Shown piece by piece: positions 35,631 through 43,875 of a DNA stretch of 64,000 nt; position 1 is the stretch's first letter, and each line of letters opens with the position of its first letter. The translations under genes and the position numbers were made by a program. The notes under the pieces were generated by a model. That model did no database searches. It was not told the origin of the DNA and was given only the letters and a program-made list of their open reading frames with translations. The stretch covers positions 310,001-374,000 of the forward strand of contig NZ_VIJZ01000004.1 in NCBI RefSeq assembly GCF_006874425.1, in the 5' to 3' direction. The stretch is from Paenibacillus ottowii. Lineage in GTDB: Bacteria; Bacillota; Bacilli; Paenibacillales; Paenibacillaceae.

Positions 35631-36278
35631 ATGGAAGCTAAAGAGAACACAGTAAAGGACATGCTACATTATGAAAAAAAATGCTGGGAACAATCTTGTG
35701 AGCGGATTGCAGGTATTGACGAGGTAGGTCGTGGATGTCTGTTTGGAGATGTTGTGGCAGCAGCAGTCATTTTACCAGTAGGTGAGTTATTGGAAGGGGT
35801 AGATGATTCCAAAAAATTGACGGACAAGAAAAGAGAAGCCTACTACGAGCTGATTATGGAGAAGGCGATTGCTGTAGGAGTTGGTTATGTAGACGCGCGG
35901 ACGATTGATGATATCAATATTAAACAAGCGGCTCGTTTAGCTATGAAAAAGGCTGTAGAGGCTTTACATATATCTCCTGATTATTTACTTGTAGATGCAG
36001 AAAAGGTAGATGTGCCTATTCCTCAGCTATCCATCATCAAGGGAGATGCGAACAGTCAGTCTATTGCGGCGGCTTCTATCATCGCTAAGGTGACCCGTGA
36101 TCGGCTATGCAAAGGCGAATGGGATGCGAGATATCCGGAATATGGGATCGGTATACATAAAGGTTACGCTACCAAGTTGCATAGAGAACAAATTTTGGCG
36201 CTAGGACCTACAGAAATGCATAGACGCAGCTTTCTAGGTAATTTGTTGACAGAGCAACCGACGTTGTTTGATCTGTAG
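35631..36278 (+). CDS. rnhB: Ribonuclease HII
   Basis: Removes RNA from RNA/DNA hybrids and single ribonucleotides. The ATG at 35631 gives 215 residues; an ATG at 35592 would add 13 but has no ribosome site, and neither start is certain. Catalytic residues are in place: Asp-Glu of GIDEVGRG, Asp of YLLVDAE and Asp of KVTRDR. Unusually, the highly conserved GRGPLAGPVVAAAV reads GRGCLFGDVVAAAV. The rest (DDSKKLTDKKREAYYELIM, INIKQAARLAM, GIHKGYATKLHREQI) is orthodox, so activity is expected. Confidence 0.9.
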   Translation: MEAKENTVKDMLHYEKKCWEQSCERIAGIDEVGRGCLFGDVVAAAVILPVGELLEGVDDSKKLTDKKREAYYELIMEKAIAVGVGYVDARTIDDINIKQAARLAMKKAVEALHISPDYLLVDAEKVDVPIPQLSIIKGDANSQSIAAASIIAKVTRDRLCKGEWDARYPEYGIGIHKGYATKLHREQILALGPTEMHRRSFLGNLLTEQPTLFDL

Positions 36279-36370
36279 ACTACTTATTATGAATCGGCAC
36301 AATACCGATATAAAGTATATCTAATATTACAGACCCCTTTGAATCGGGGGAGAGTGAGAGGAGGGGCGAT

Positions 36371-38488
36371 ATGAACATCGGATCTGTATTCCGTGGATTA
36401 CTTGGAGATGTGAAGGCAGGAGAGGCTAAAAAACTTGATATGCAGCCAGGCCAGGTCGTAAGGGGAGTCGTATTAAAGGTATCCGAGGACGGCGATGAGG
36501 CTGTGTTGCAAATACAGGGTTCTCAGGTCAGGGCAAAGCTGGAGACCCCTCTTCAACCTGGACAGACTGCAACGTTTCAGGTACAACCGGCTTCTCCCAG
36601 CGGAATGACTGTGCTTAAGCCTCTGAACGACGCTGGCAATATGCCACAGCAAACCGTAGCGCTGGCAGACGTATTGGAATCGGTGGGACTGCCGGATACA
36701 GCTCAGAACAGAGAGCTTATACAGGCGATGCAAAAGAATAGTGTGCCGTTGACATCGGAAAATGCAGCTTCTTTGCGAGACGCCTTGTCGAAGCAAGGCG
36801 GCAATGTGCAATTAGGAACGTTTGTGCAGGCAGCGGCCGTCGCCTTTCAGCGTGGACTTCCATTAACGGCCGAAAGTATAAATGGATTGCGCCAAACGAT
36901 GTTTGGACCTCCACTAAATGATCTCTTGTCATCGCTGGAGCAAGAACTTGAAACGGTGTTAAAGCAGCAAGGACAGGGAACGCCCACTGACCGTTCATTA
37001 GGGGAAGCAACTGCGATAAAAAGCGCTGACCGAACGTTAGCTAGTCCAACGGGCACTTCTGTAGTGATTGCAGATAGACAGGAAGGTCAGGCTCTTACAT
37101 TGTCCAAAGATGCCTCTGCCGCTACAAAGCAGGCAGAAACGGGACAACAAGCCACCGTCGGCAAGGAATTGTTTAAAGGGACTCAAGCAGCCAATCTTGC
37201 AGCTACAGTAAGTGAAGTGAGTGTCTTGACTACAGATTCAGATAGTCCGGCAGGATCTACAGCAGCTGTAGCCAACGGGACTGCTTCAGGAGAACCAAAG
37301 GTAGTTAGTGGGCGTGGAGCGACAGTGGTATTAGATGCTGGTGCAAATACGCCTGAATCGAGTGCTGCTGATGCATTAAACGGCTCGCGCGTTAAAGCGG
37401 AGCAATCACAGCAAGCTACTGCGGCAGGTATGCAACTTAAGGATGCTGATGGTGTTCCAGCATCGGCCACGGCAGAGCCAACGGGGACAAAGCCTGCCTT
37501 AAGCGCAGTCACGGCAGACCGTCCCTCTGCACAGCCAGCGACCGGCTCTACGCCGCCATCTGCGGCGGGCAACGCTGCTGCGCCGGAGGCGCCGCTCCAG
37601 CGGCTGCGGCTCCTGCTGCAAGAGCTGCGTGCAGCAGTGCCGCCTGAGCTAAGCACGGCTACGCCAGAGCAGTCAGCCGCAGAGGTAGCGCAGCCAGCGG
37701 CTGGCGCTTCGCGCACGGCAGACGCTGCGGCTTCACAGTCTGCGGCGCCAAACACGCAGCTCACCCCCACGGAGGACCCGTGGGTGGGCCGTGTGCTGAA
37801 GCTGCTCGGTGCAGAACACGAGCAGCAGGTACATCGCTCAGCTGCGCAGCTCGCGCATGGCGCGGCGGCACGTACGGAGCCGCCCGAGGGAGTACCGCAA
37901 CCGCTGACGGGGTTAGCGGCTGCGGCTGACGATTCCGTGTCAGCGGCCGCGGACACCGTGAAGGGGGCGCTGCTCCAGCTCATGAGCAACGACGACCTGC
38001 CACCCGCTTTGAAAGAAGCGGCTCAGCAGGTTGTACAGCATCTGACAGGTCAGCAGCTGCTGTTAAATACAGACCGAACGGCGCCTTTTGCACAAGTGCA
38101 CATGTTTATACCATTCATTGGACCGGATGGTCGTGAAACAGCTACAATCCAGATTCAGTCCCGCCGCGGCAAACGGGGAGAACTGGATGCCTCCAACTGT
38201 CGTCTTTGGTTTGATTTGGACATGAAGGGGCTTGGTCCGACGTTGGTGGATGTACAGGTAGTAGATCGGGTTGTAAGCCTCAAGCTTCATAATGATCAGG
38301 AATGGGCGGCTTCGCTGTTAACCAGTGGACGTGAGTCCATTCGTACCGCGCTGGAGTCGCTAGGCTACCAACTTCTAACACTGCGAACCGAGCCTATGCC
38401 CATAAGGACTGAACAGAGCAGCTCCGCCTCTTCAGAGGTACAAAGCTATGTACCTCAGCCATATAAAGGAGTCGATCTTAAAATATGA
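36371..38488 (+). CDS. ylqG: YlqG-like protein with FliK-type C-terminal domain
   Basis: A 705-residue protein, ATG after GAGAGGAGGGGCGAT. Layout: an N-terminal part (residues 1-90, GQVVRGVVLKVSEDGDEAVLQIQG, a small beta domain), a helical region to about 200, a long low-complexity stretch rich in Ala, Ser, Thr, Gln and Pro (about 210-540), and a C-terminal globular domain (about 570-680, VHMFIPFIGPDGRETATIQIQ, GLGPTLVDVQVVDRVVSLKLH) that resembles the hook-length-control domain of FliK. It overlaps ylqH by four bases (ATGA). Function unknown in B. subtilis. Codons 37540-37980 are unusually GC-rich. Confidence 0.75.
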   Translation: MNIGSVFRGLLGDVKAGEAKKLDMQPGQVVRGVVLKVSEDGDEAVLQIQGSQVRAKLETPLQPGQTATFQVQPASPSGMTVLKPLNDAGNMPQQTVALADVLESVGLPDTAQNRELIQAMQKNSVPLTSENAASLRDALSKQGGNVQLGTFVQAAAVAFQRGLPLTAESINGLRQTMFGPPLNDLLSSLEQELETVLKQQGQGTPTDRSLGEATAIKSADRTLASPTGTSVVIADRQEGQALTLSKDASAATKQAETGQQATVGKELFKGTQAANLAATVSEVSVLTTDSDSPAGSTAAVANGTASGEPKVVSGRGATVVLDAGANTPESSAADALNGSRVKAEQSQQATAAGMQLKDADGVPASATAEPTGTKPALSAVTADRPSAQPATGSTPPSAAGNAAAPEAPLQRLRLLLQELRAAVPPELSTATPEQSAAEVAQPAAGASRTADAAASQSAAPNTQLTPTEDPWVGRVLKLLGAEHEQQVHRSAAQLAHGAAARTEPPEGVPQPLTGLAAAADDSVSAAADTVKGALLQLMSNDDLPPALKEAAQQVVQHLTGQQLLLNTDRTAPFAQVHMFIPFIGPDGRETATIQIQSRRGKRGELDASNCRLWFDLDMKGLGPTLVDVQVVDRVVSLKLHNDQEWAASLLTSGRESIRTALESLGYQLLTLRTEPMPIRTEQSSSASSEVQSYVPQPYKGVDLKI

Positions 38489-38784
38489 AAGAGCCCTTGG
38501 ACCCTCCCTCTCCTTCCATGAAGAAGGCGGTCGCCCTTAAATATACACCCGGTGAGAGCGAAGCGCCGATTGTTGTTGCCAAGGGAAGCGGCCGCATTGC
38601 GGACAGTATTTTAGAAAAAGCCAAGGAGCATGGTGTGCCTGTTCAAGAGGATGCCGCGTTGGTTGAAGTACTGTCCAAACTTGATTTGGACGAACAAATC
38701 CCGGCTGAGCTCTATCAGTTGGTAGCAGAGGTGTTAACCTATATATACCAAATGGATCGGCTTGCTCCAAGGGACGACTGGTGA
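38485..38784 (+). CDS. ylqH: FlhB C-terminal-domain paralogue (YlqH/FhlX type)
   Basis: A 99-residue protein made only of the cytosolic FlhB/EscU-type export-switch domain: KKAVALKYTPGESEAPIVVAKGSGRIADSILEKAKEHGVPV, then LVEVLSKLDLDEQIPAELYQLVAEVLTYIYQ. The position of the autocleavage motif NPTH is occupied by SPSMKK, so it begins where cleaved FlhB-CC would and should not self-cleave. In Helicobacter a similar small protein can replace the cleaved FlhB fragment. ATG overlaps the ylqG stop; AAAGGAG lies 12 bases upstream. Confidence 0.9.
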   Translation: MKEPLDPPSPSMKKAVALKYTPGESEAPIVVAKGSGRIADSILEKAKEHGVPVQEDAALVEVLSKLDLDEQIPAELYQLVAEVLTYIYQMDRLAPRDDW

Positions 38785-38795
38785 TGGAGGATGAA

Positions 38796-39167
38796 ATGAA
38801 GACTAGAAGCAAGGATCAGCGGAAAGCCAAAGGAGCGATGGGTGAAGAAGCTGCGGCCTTGTTTTTAGAAAACCTGGGTTATCGTATCTTGGAGCGCAAT
38901 TGGCGATGCCGTAGTGGAGAAATAGATCTGATTGCCAAGCAGGAGCACATACTCGTGTTTATTGAAGTACGTAGCCGGAGCAGTTCCAGATACGGGACAC
39001 CGGCCGAATCAGTTACTGCACGTAAAATAACCCAGGTTCGCCAAACAGCCGCAGTATACTTGCATATGAACGGAATGGGAGAAGCTCCGATCCGTTTTGA
39101 TATGATTTCTGTACGATTATCTGCTGAAACGGCTGTTGTTACAGACCATTTTATAAATGCCTTTTAA
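38796..39167 (+). CDS. yraN: YraN family putative endonuclease (UPF0102)
   Basis: A 123-residue protein with the restriction-endonuclease-like fold. I chose the ATG at 38796, five bases after GGAGG, over GTG 38781 and ATG 38784. Active-site-like motif: GEEAAALFLENLGYRILERNWR, then GEIDLIAK and VFIEVRSR (the E-D-E-x-R/K set), then RKITQVRQTAAVYL. Usually linked with rnhB and dprA genes, as here. Biochemical role is not settled. Confidence 0.92.
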   Translation: MKTRSKDQRKAKGAMGEEAAALFLENLGYRILERNWRCRSGEIDLIAKQEHILVFIEVRSRSSSRYGTPAESVTARKITQVRQTAAVYLHMNGMGEAPIRFDMISVRLSAETAVVTDHFINAF

Positions 39168-39223
39168 AAGAGTAAGGACTTTTTTTGGAGGCTGAAGCAC
39201 AGGACTGAATTCATATGTACAGG

Positions 39224-39252
39224 TTGACAGAAGGGAAAGCTGCAGGTATATT
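39224..39252 (+). promoter_or_regulatory. Sigma-A promoter of the nitroreductase gene
   Basis: Perfect TTGACA (39224-39229), 17-base spacer, TATATT (39247-39252). The Fur-type dyad begins five bases downstream. Confidence 0.75.
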
Positions 39253-39256
39253 CTAT

Positions 39257-39271
39257 TGATAATAGTTATCA
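39257..39271 (+). promoter_or_regulatory. Fur-type operator
   Basis: TGATAAT-A-GTTATCA fits the 7-1-7 Bacillus Fur box TGATAATNATTATCA at 13 of 14 positions. It covers the expected transcription start, suited to iron-dependent repression. PerR (TTATAAT) and Zur (TCGTAAT) consensus sites fit less well. Confidence 0.7.
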
Positions 39272-39323
39272 TTTTCATTCTATAATGAATATCTGGTCGT
39301 TGTACCTGTGAAGGAGGATTTAT

Positions 39324-39875
39324 GTGACAAAGCATACCTTTAGTGAACATGTCATAGATGTAATTCAGGAACGCCGGACGATTAAAAAATTCAAACCTGA
39401 CTCTATCCCGGTAGATACGATTAAAGAACTGCTGGACGTCGCTGTATGGGCTCCTAACCATAAAATGCGTGAGCCGTGGCGTTTTCTGTTGTTTGCTGGT
39501 GAGGGACGGAAAAAGCTTGCAAAAGCAATTGCAGCCGATATCGGTAAAGACAACAAGTTTGAGAGTGGGATTTTGCACAACCCGATTCAGCTTTTAGTGG
39601 TGATGGAAGAAGATCCGCGACAAGCGGTTTGGGATGAGGATTTTGCAGCAGTCAGCGCGCTTGTACAAAACTTTATGCTTGCGGCATGGAGCAAAGGGAT
39701 CGGAACATTCTGGGTGACAAAACCATTTCTGTATTCGCCTAAGTTCCGTGATTGCTTGGGTATTAAACCAGGTGAGAAGGTAATTGGCATGATCTATGCA
39801 GGCTATCCAGATGTTATCCCGGAACCAAGACCACGTACTCCAGCGGCCGACAAGCTAACCTTGATTGACAATTGA
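39324..39875 (+). CDS. Nitroreductase family protein (YdjA-like)
   Basis: A 183-residue FMN-dependent oxidoreductase; GTG start six bases after GGAGG. N-terminal phosphate/FMN-binding pattern ERRTIKKFKPD, then WAPNHKMREPWRF, and GIGTFWVTKPFL in the C-terminal half. Length and layout are like E. coli YdjA. A Fur box at the promoter suggests it is made under iron limitation, perhaps as a ferric or flavin reductase; that is inference. Not present at this position in B. subtilis. Confidence 0.88.
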   Translation: MTKHTFSEHVIDVIQERRTIKKFKPDSIPVDTIKELLDVAVWAPNHKMREPWRFLLFAGEGRKKLAKAIAADIGKDNKFESGILHNPIQLLVVMEEDPRQAVWDEDFAAVSALVQNFMLAAWSKGIGTFWVTKPFLYSPKFRDCLGIKPGEKVIGMIYAGYPDVIPEPRPRTPAADKLTLIDN

Positions 39876-40036
39876 TCTTTTGTCAGATACCCTTGATAAA
39901 GGATTTGAAAACAGGGTTGAGTAGTTAAAATTTAGATCATATATTTGCAGTAAATGAAAATTTGGAAGCACCTTTTTTCATATAGTCAATGATTCCCGGG
40001 AGGGACATTTCATATGAGGAGAGGTGCATTTTTGAT

Positions 40037-41656
40037 ATGTATGGAAAATTACATGGGGCTTGTCTGTATGGGATAGACGGCGTACTGATCGAAGTTGAGA
40101 CTGATCTGTCTAATGGTTTGCCTCAAACCGCGATTATCGGATTGCCGGATTCAGCGATTCGAGAGGCAGTAGAGCGTGTGAGAGCAGCAATCAAAAACTG
40201 TGGTTTCAAATATCCATCCCAGCGTGTCACGATTAATTTAGCTCCTGCTGATTTGCGTAAAGAAGGCTCATCTTTTGATCTTGCGATCGCTTTAGGCTTG
40301 CTGACAACCAGTGAGCAGATTGTATTACCAGTGGAGGAACGAACCCTGTTTATTGGCGAGCTGGCGCTGGATGGCAGCATTCGTCCTGTAAATGGAGTGT
40401 TATCTATGGTAGATCTGGCCAAGCGGGAAGGATTCGATTCTGTACTGCTTCCTCAAGAAAACGCAAGCGAAGCCCGTCTAATTACAGATATACGTATTTA
40501 CGCTATACGTCATCTGACGGATCTTATCCCGGTTAATGATTATGCACAAGGTACCTCAGAGGGTCAAATGACCAATGAGAATTGTGCTGCCAGTAAACAA
40601 GTGATGATCCATTCGTATGACCATTTACCTCAAGCAGAGCATATACCGTTGCGCGAGCAAGAAGTGCTAGCTAGTAATATGGAAGATTACAGTGATGTGC
40701 TGGGTCAGCTACACGCCAAACGTGCGTTAGTCATCGCTGCAGCGGGGATGCATAATATCCTTCTTATGGGGCCACCGGGCGCTGGAAAAACGATGCTCAT
40801 CCGCAGGTTGCCGTCTATTTTGCCGCCTTTGACGGAAAAGGAGTCGCTAGAAGTGACTAAGGTCTACAGCGCAGCGGGGAAGTGGAAGGAGTCCTCGCCG
40901 CATCTCATGCATATTCGTCCCTTCCGTGCGCCTCATCATACAATCTCTGCTGCTGGTTTGGTGGGTGGAGGAGGTATACCCAATCCAGGAGAAATCAGTC
41001 TCGCACACCGAGGAATTTTGTTTCTGGATGAGTTGCCTGAGTTTAGTCGTCATGTGCTAGAAGTGTTGCGGCAGCCTCTGGAAGACCATCAGGTTACAAT
41101 CAGTCGTTCACGTGCAGTGTTTAAGTATCCAGCGCATTTTTTACTTGCAGCTTCTTTAAATCCGTGTCACTGTGGCTTTTTTGGAACTGACACGGAACAT
41201 CAGCGCTGTACCTGTTCACCTGCAGCCGTAGCTCGTTACCGTTCACGTATTTCCGGTCCATTGCTAGATCGAATTGATCTTCAGCTTGAAGTATCACAAC
41301 CAAAGGATTGGCGGGAGGAAAGAGAATCCCTATCGTCTGCTGACATGAGAAAGCAGGTGTTGGCTGCTCGAGCAATACAAATCCACAGATACAGCAAGCT
41401 TCCTTTTTCGTGGAATAGTGAGCTATCCGGTCAGATGCTGCGTAAATATGCGGTATTGGAACAAAATGCAGCAGAGCTGCTTGACCAGACGATGGATGCA
41501 CTTGGTTTAAGCATGCGTGCGTATGATCGAATTCTTAAGCTGTCCCGCACTATTGCAGACTTACATGAGTCAGAGAAAATTAAGACTTCACATGTGGCTG
41601 AAGCCATCCAATACCGTCATATGGATAGAGCAAATTCCAATTTTCTCGAAATGTAG
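40037..41656 (+). CDS. comM: YifB/ComM family Mg-chelatase-like AAA+ ATPase
   Basis: A 539-residue protein. I place the start at the ATG 40037 (MYGKLHGACLYGIDG), 12 bases after GGAGAGGTG, as in the family. N-terminal Lon-like ChlI domain (GLPQTAIIGLPDSAIREAVERVRAAIKN), AAA+ Mg-chelatase domain with Walker A GPPGAGKTM and Walker B ILFLDELPEF, a CHCGFFGTD...CTC cysteine motif, and a C-terminal helical domain. In Gram-negatives ComM is a branch-migration helicase for natural transformation. dprA lies 4.6 kb downstream. A hydrophilic insert (about residues 180-215) lengthens it. Confidence 0.93.
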   Translation: MYGKLHGACLYGIDGVLIEVETDLSNGLPQTAIIGLPDSAIREAVERVRAAIKNCGFKYPSQRVTINLAPADLRKEGSSFDLAIALGLLTTSEQIVLPVEERTLFIGELALDGSIRPVNGVLSMVDLAKREGFDSVLLPQENASEARLITDIRIYAIRHLTDLIPVNDYAQGTSEGQMTNENCAASKQVMIHSYDHLPQAEHIPLREQEVLASNMEDYSDVLGQLHAKRALVIAAAGMHNILLMGPPGAGKTMLIRRLPSILPPLTEKESLEVTKVYSAAGKWKESSPHLMHIRPFRAPHHTISAAGLVGGGGIPNPGEISLAHRGILFLDELPEFSRHVLEVLRQPLEDHQVTISRSRAVFKYPAHFLLAASLNPCHCGFFGTDTEHQRCTCSPAAVARYRSRISGPLLDRIDLQLEVSQPKDWREERESLSSADMRKQVLAARAIQIHRYSKLPFSWNSELSGQMLRKYAVLEQNAAELLDQTMDALGLSMRAYDRILKLSRTIADLHESEKIKTSHVAEAIQYRHMDRANSNFLEM

Positions 41657-41736
41657 AATATGGCAATAATATATTGAGCATAAGTTGTCTAGGTAAACAA
41701 GGGTATCATCTTTTATGTAAAGAGAGGAGTATGGCT

Positions 41737-42120
41737 ATGGTTGGTAAAGAAATAAGGGACATAATTAAAAATTATCTTGAAGCATACAATTCATTTGAAA
41801 TTGAAAGAATGGTTGAACTATTGCATAAGGACATCATATTCAGGAATATTTCCAATGGAGAAACCACAACGGAGACCAGAGGAATACAAGCATTTAGGGA
41901 GCTGGCCGAACAGTCGTCAATGATGTTCTCCAGCCGTTTCCAGACAATTACCAATTACAGGATTATAAATGACAAAGTAGAGGTCGGAATCGATTATGAA
42001 GGTATTCTTGCCGTGGATTTTCCTAATGGATTAAAGAGTGGAGATAAGCTGCAATTAAAAGGAAAGTCAACATTCGAGATTAAGGAAGGAAAAATCTCAT
42101 TGATTGAAGATTACAGTTGA
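41737..42120 (+). CDS. SnoaL-like / NTF2-fold protein
   Basis: A 127-residue protein. The second of two in-frame ATGs (41737) is seven bases from AGGAG; the first (41731) is too close. Sequence pattern (IRDIIKNYLEAYNSFEIERMVELLHKDIIFRNIS, ... KSTFEIKEGKISLIEDYS) is that of the SnoaL/NTF2-like small-molecule-binding fold. No catalytic assignment is possible. More AT-rich than its neighbours, with its own hairpin downstream. Confidence 0.75.
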   Translation: MVGKEIRDIIKNYLEAYNSFEIERMVELLHKDIIFRNISNGETTTETRGIQAFRELAEQSSMMFSSRFQTITNYRIINDKVEVGIDYEGILAVDFPNGLKSGDKLQLKGKSTFEIKEGKISLIEDYS

Positions 42121-42164
42121 GTACACCATGCATATTTTAGCTAACAGAGAACGTTAGTTCATTA

Positions 42165-42215
42165 AAACAGCGACAGTCTAGGACTTTATTTTCTCGTCCT
42201 TGGCTGTCGCTGTTT
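42165..42215 (+). terminator. Hairpin terminator after the SnoaL-like gene
   Basis: AAACAGCGACAG (42165-42176) pairs with CTGTCGCTGTTT (42204-42215), with inner AGGAC/GTCCT. The T run is short, so efficiency is uncertain. Confidence 0.7.
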
Positions 42216-42303
42216 CAATTTGTAGGTCAGTCTAATACACTATTTTCTGTTGACATTTCTAAGAAAAGTATGCGAGAGAAAATGGAAAAACAGAAAAACG
42301 GGC

Positions 42304-42333
42304 AAAAAAAGCTCCAGGCTAAAAGACCTGGAG
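42304..42333 (-). terminator. Second leftward terminator downstream of ohr
   Basis: CTCCAGG (42312-42318) and CCTGGAG (42327-42333); read leftward it is followed by seven T (42304-42310). Confidence 0.65.
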
Positions 42334-42430
42334 AAGAAAAAAAGCTTATGACAATAGTGATTATACTATGAGTATATCACTTTCGTATATACGATTATGC
42401 ATTATCTACCATGTTACTTGATGGAAATAC

Positions 42431-42464
42431 AAAAAGCCCCTCGACAAATACGGTTGAGGAGCTT
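42431..42464 (-). terminator. Leftward terminator of ohr
   Basis: Read leftward, AAGC-CCTC-AC arms pair with GT-GAGG-GCTT with two non-Watson-Crick positions, followed by TTTTT (42431-42435). It is 27 bases past the ohr stop. Confidence 0.7.
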
Positions 42465-42490
42465 GTTATGGAAATCATTCTAACGCTAAG

Positions 42491-42919
42491 TTACAAAACA
42501 TTCAGTTTCACTTCAATATTACCGCGGGTAGCGCGGGAGTATGGACATTGCTCATGTGCGCCTTCCACCAGTTTTACTGCCGTTTCATGATCAACGCCTT
42601 TAACCAGTACGTCGAGGTTAACTCCAATACCGAAGCCACCGTCTTCGACTTTGCCAAAATGAACAGTAGCTGTGACTTCTGTACCTTCATGTTTGACACG
42701 TTGCATGCGAGCAACCATATTTAGAGCACTGTCAAAGCAAGCAGAATAGCCTGCTGCGAACAGTTGCTCTGGGTTTGTACCTGCACCGCCGGCGCCACCC
42801 ATTTCTTTTGGAGTATCAATATCTAAACGAAGTTCAGGGGAAGAAGACTCGATATATCCGTTACGTCCGCCAACCGCTTTTACTGTTGTTTCATACATTT
42901 TTTGTTGAATGGTCATCAT
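42491..42919 (-). CDS. ohr: Organic hydroperoxide resistance protein (Ohr/OsmC family)
   Basis: A 142-residue thiol peroxidase for organic and fatty-acid hydroperoxides. Leftward ATG at 42919 after AGAGGCAGTGA; the next codon is also ATG. Catalytic cysteines are in AGYSACFDSAL and EQCPYSRATRGNI. It is divergent from a MarR/OhrR gene, the standard arrangement. Confidence 0.95.
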   Translation of the reverse strand: MMTIQQKMYETTVKAVGGRNGYIESSSPELRLDIDTPKEMGGAGGAGTNPEQLFAAGYSACFDSALNMVARMQRVKHEGTEVTATVHFGKVEDGGFGIGVNLDVLVKGVDHETAVKLVEGAHEQCPYSRATRGNIEVKLNVL

Positions 42920-42955
42920 AATTAAATCACTGCCTCTCGCTCAATTTATATTTTA

Positions 42956-42970
42956 CACAATTTAATTTAA
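42956..42970. promoter_or_regulatory. Candidate OhrR operator
   Basis: CACAATTTAATTTAA agrees with the B. subtilis OhrR site TACAATT-N-AATTGTA at 11 of 14 positions and lies 37 bp before ohr. A second AT-rich dyad follows near 42970-42990. Confidence 0.45.
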
Positions 42971-43066
42971 CAAAATAATTATTGTTTGTAAAGTATTTTA
43001 GGCAATTAGAATGTACTTTGTTATATAATATGCTAAAATAATGATGAAAGTAGGTGACTAGACAGC

Positions 43067-43537
43067 ATGGAAAACAACTCTGATAAAGATGCAGCGTTGA
43101 AACTTGATAATCAGCTATGCTTTGCCATATATGCATGCTCCAGAGAGATTACAAAGTTGTACCAGCCCCATCTGGAAAAGCTGGGCGTAACGTACTCGCA
43201 GTATTTGGTGCTTATCGTGCTCTGGGAGCGTGAGGAATGTACAGTGAAGGAATTGGGTGAGGCGTTATATTTGGATTCCGGTACACTAACCCCCCTATTA
43301 AAGAGATTGCAGAATGCCGGGCTGATTGATCGAAAGAGATCTACTCAAGATGAGCGTAAGGTGCTGATTTCTTTGACGACAGAGGGGAGAGCGTTGCGAG
43401 ATAAAGCCCTGCCTGTTCCAGGATGTATAAAGGAAAAAACAAGTATGACTCAAGATCAATTTGGGTCACTTCTGCTTCAGTTCAATGATCTGCTCGATCG
43501 TGTTCATCAAGCGAATGTACAAATTGAAAAATCATAG
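43067..43537 (+). CDS. ohrR: MarR-family peroxide sensor OhrR
   Basis: A 156-residue repressor. The sensing cysteine is in the N-terminal LDNQLCFAIYACSREI segment, exactly as in OhrR (Cys15-type). Winged helix: VKELGEALYLDSGTLTPLLKRLQNAGLIDRKRS, then DERKVLISLTTEG. Further cysteines (CSRE, EECT, PGCI) allow mixed disulfides. TATAAT at 43024-43029 probably belongs to its promoter. It represses the divergent ohr gene until organic peroxides oxidise it. Confidence 0.93.
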   Translation: MENNSDKDAALKLDNQLCFAIYACSREITKLYQPHLEKLGVTYSQYLVLIVLWEREECTVKELGEALYLDSGTLTPLLKRLQNAGLIDRKRSTQDERKVLISLTTEGRALRDKALPVPGCIKEKTSMTQDQFGSLLLQFNDLLDRVHQANVQIEKS

Positions 43538-43620
43538 TGTGTACTTTCAACTGCTCTTGCGAATTTTATGGCATGAAGTTGTTGTTCACTGAAAGAAAAA
43601 AGTTTGAAGTCTAATAAAAT

Positions 43621-43674
43621 AAAGTGCCTCTCGTTGCGGATTAGGTAATCCCATGTTGCAGAGGTGCTTTTTTT
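43621..43674 (+). terminator. Intrinsic terminator after ohrR
   Basis: AAAGTGCCTCT (43621-43631) pairs with AGAGGTGCTTT (43660-43670, two G-U pairs), then T run to 43674. Confidence 0.85.
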
Positions 43675-43777
43675 GTGTGAATTTGTATTAAAAATAAATA
43701 CCCAGTAATATCCAAACATTCGATTTTGGGAATGATAATGATATCAAAATACTGTAATTCATGAGGTTAAATTATAA

Positions 43778-43791
43778 GGAAAGCGTTTTAA
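43778..43791 (+). promoter_or_regulatory. cre-like CcpA site upstream of sucCD
   Basis: GGAAAGCGTTTTAA differs from the cre consensus TGWAANCGNTNWCA at two positions. It overlaps the -35 region of a promoter with TACAAT at 43800-43805, a position where CcpA would repress. Confidence 0.5.
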
Positions 43792-43875
43792 AAACATGTT
43801 ACAATGATGTAGGTTTAGTATAGATTTCCTTGTGAACCGCCCTTGTTGCAGTCATGTTGATAGGAGGATTCCAGA

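Larger units (their letters stand above)
42121..42490. other. Intergenic region between the SnoaL-like gene and ohr
   Basis: 370 bases between convergent genes; no coding frame worth calling. It holds one rightward hairpin (42165-42215) and two leftward terminators (42304-42333, 42431-42464). An isolated TTGACA (42244 region) and a loose dyad GTGATTATAC/GTATATCAC near 42357-42382 have no clear partner. Confidence 0.55.
43538..43875. other. ohrR-sucC intergenic region
   Basis: 338 bases without a gene. It contains the ohrR terminator (43621-43674), a cre-like site (43778-43791) and a -10-like TACAAT (43800-43805) for sucC. The stretch between is AT-rich with no other clear signal. Confidence 0.6.

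Noticed and set aside
37183..37989. 268-codon leftward frame opposite ylqG
   Set aside because: Ser/Ala/Cys-rich low-complexity mirror of the ylqG repeat region; no ribosome site or family.
42301..42420. Possible rightward small RNA around the CTCCAGG/CCTGGAG hairpin
   Set aside because: The T run is on the leftward side only, so it is best explained as a terminator for ohr; no rightward promoter with correct spacing was found.
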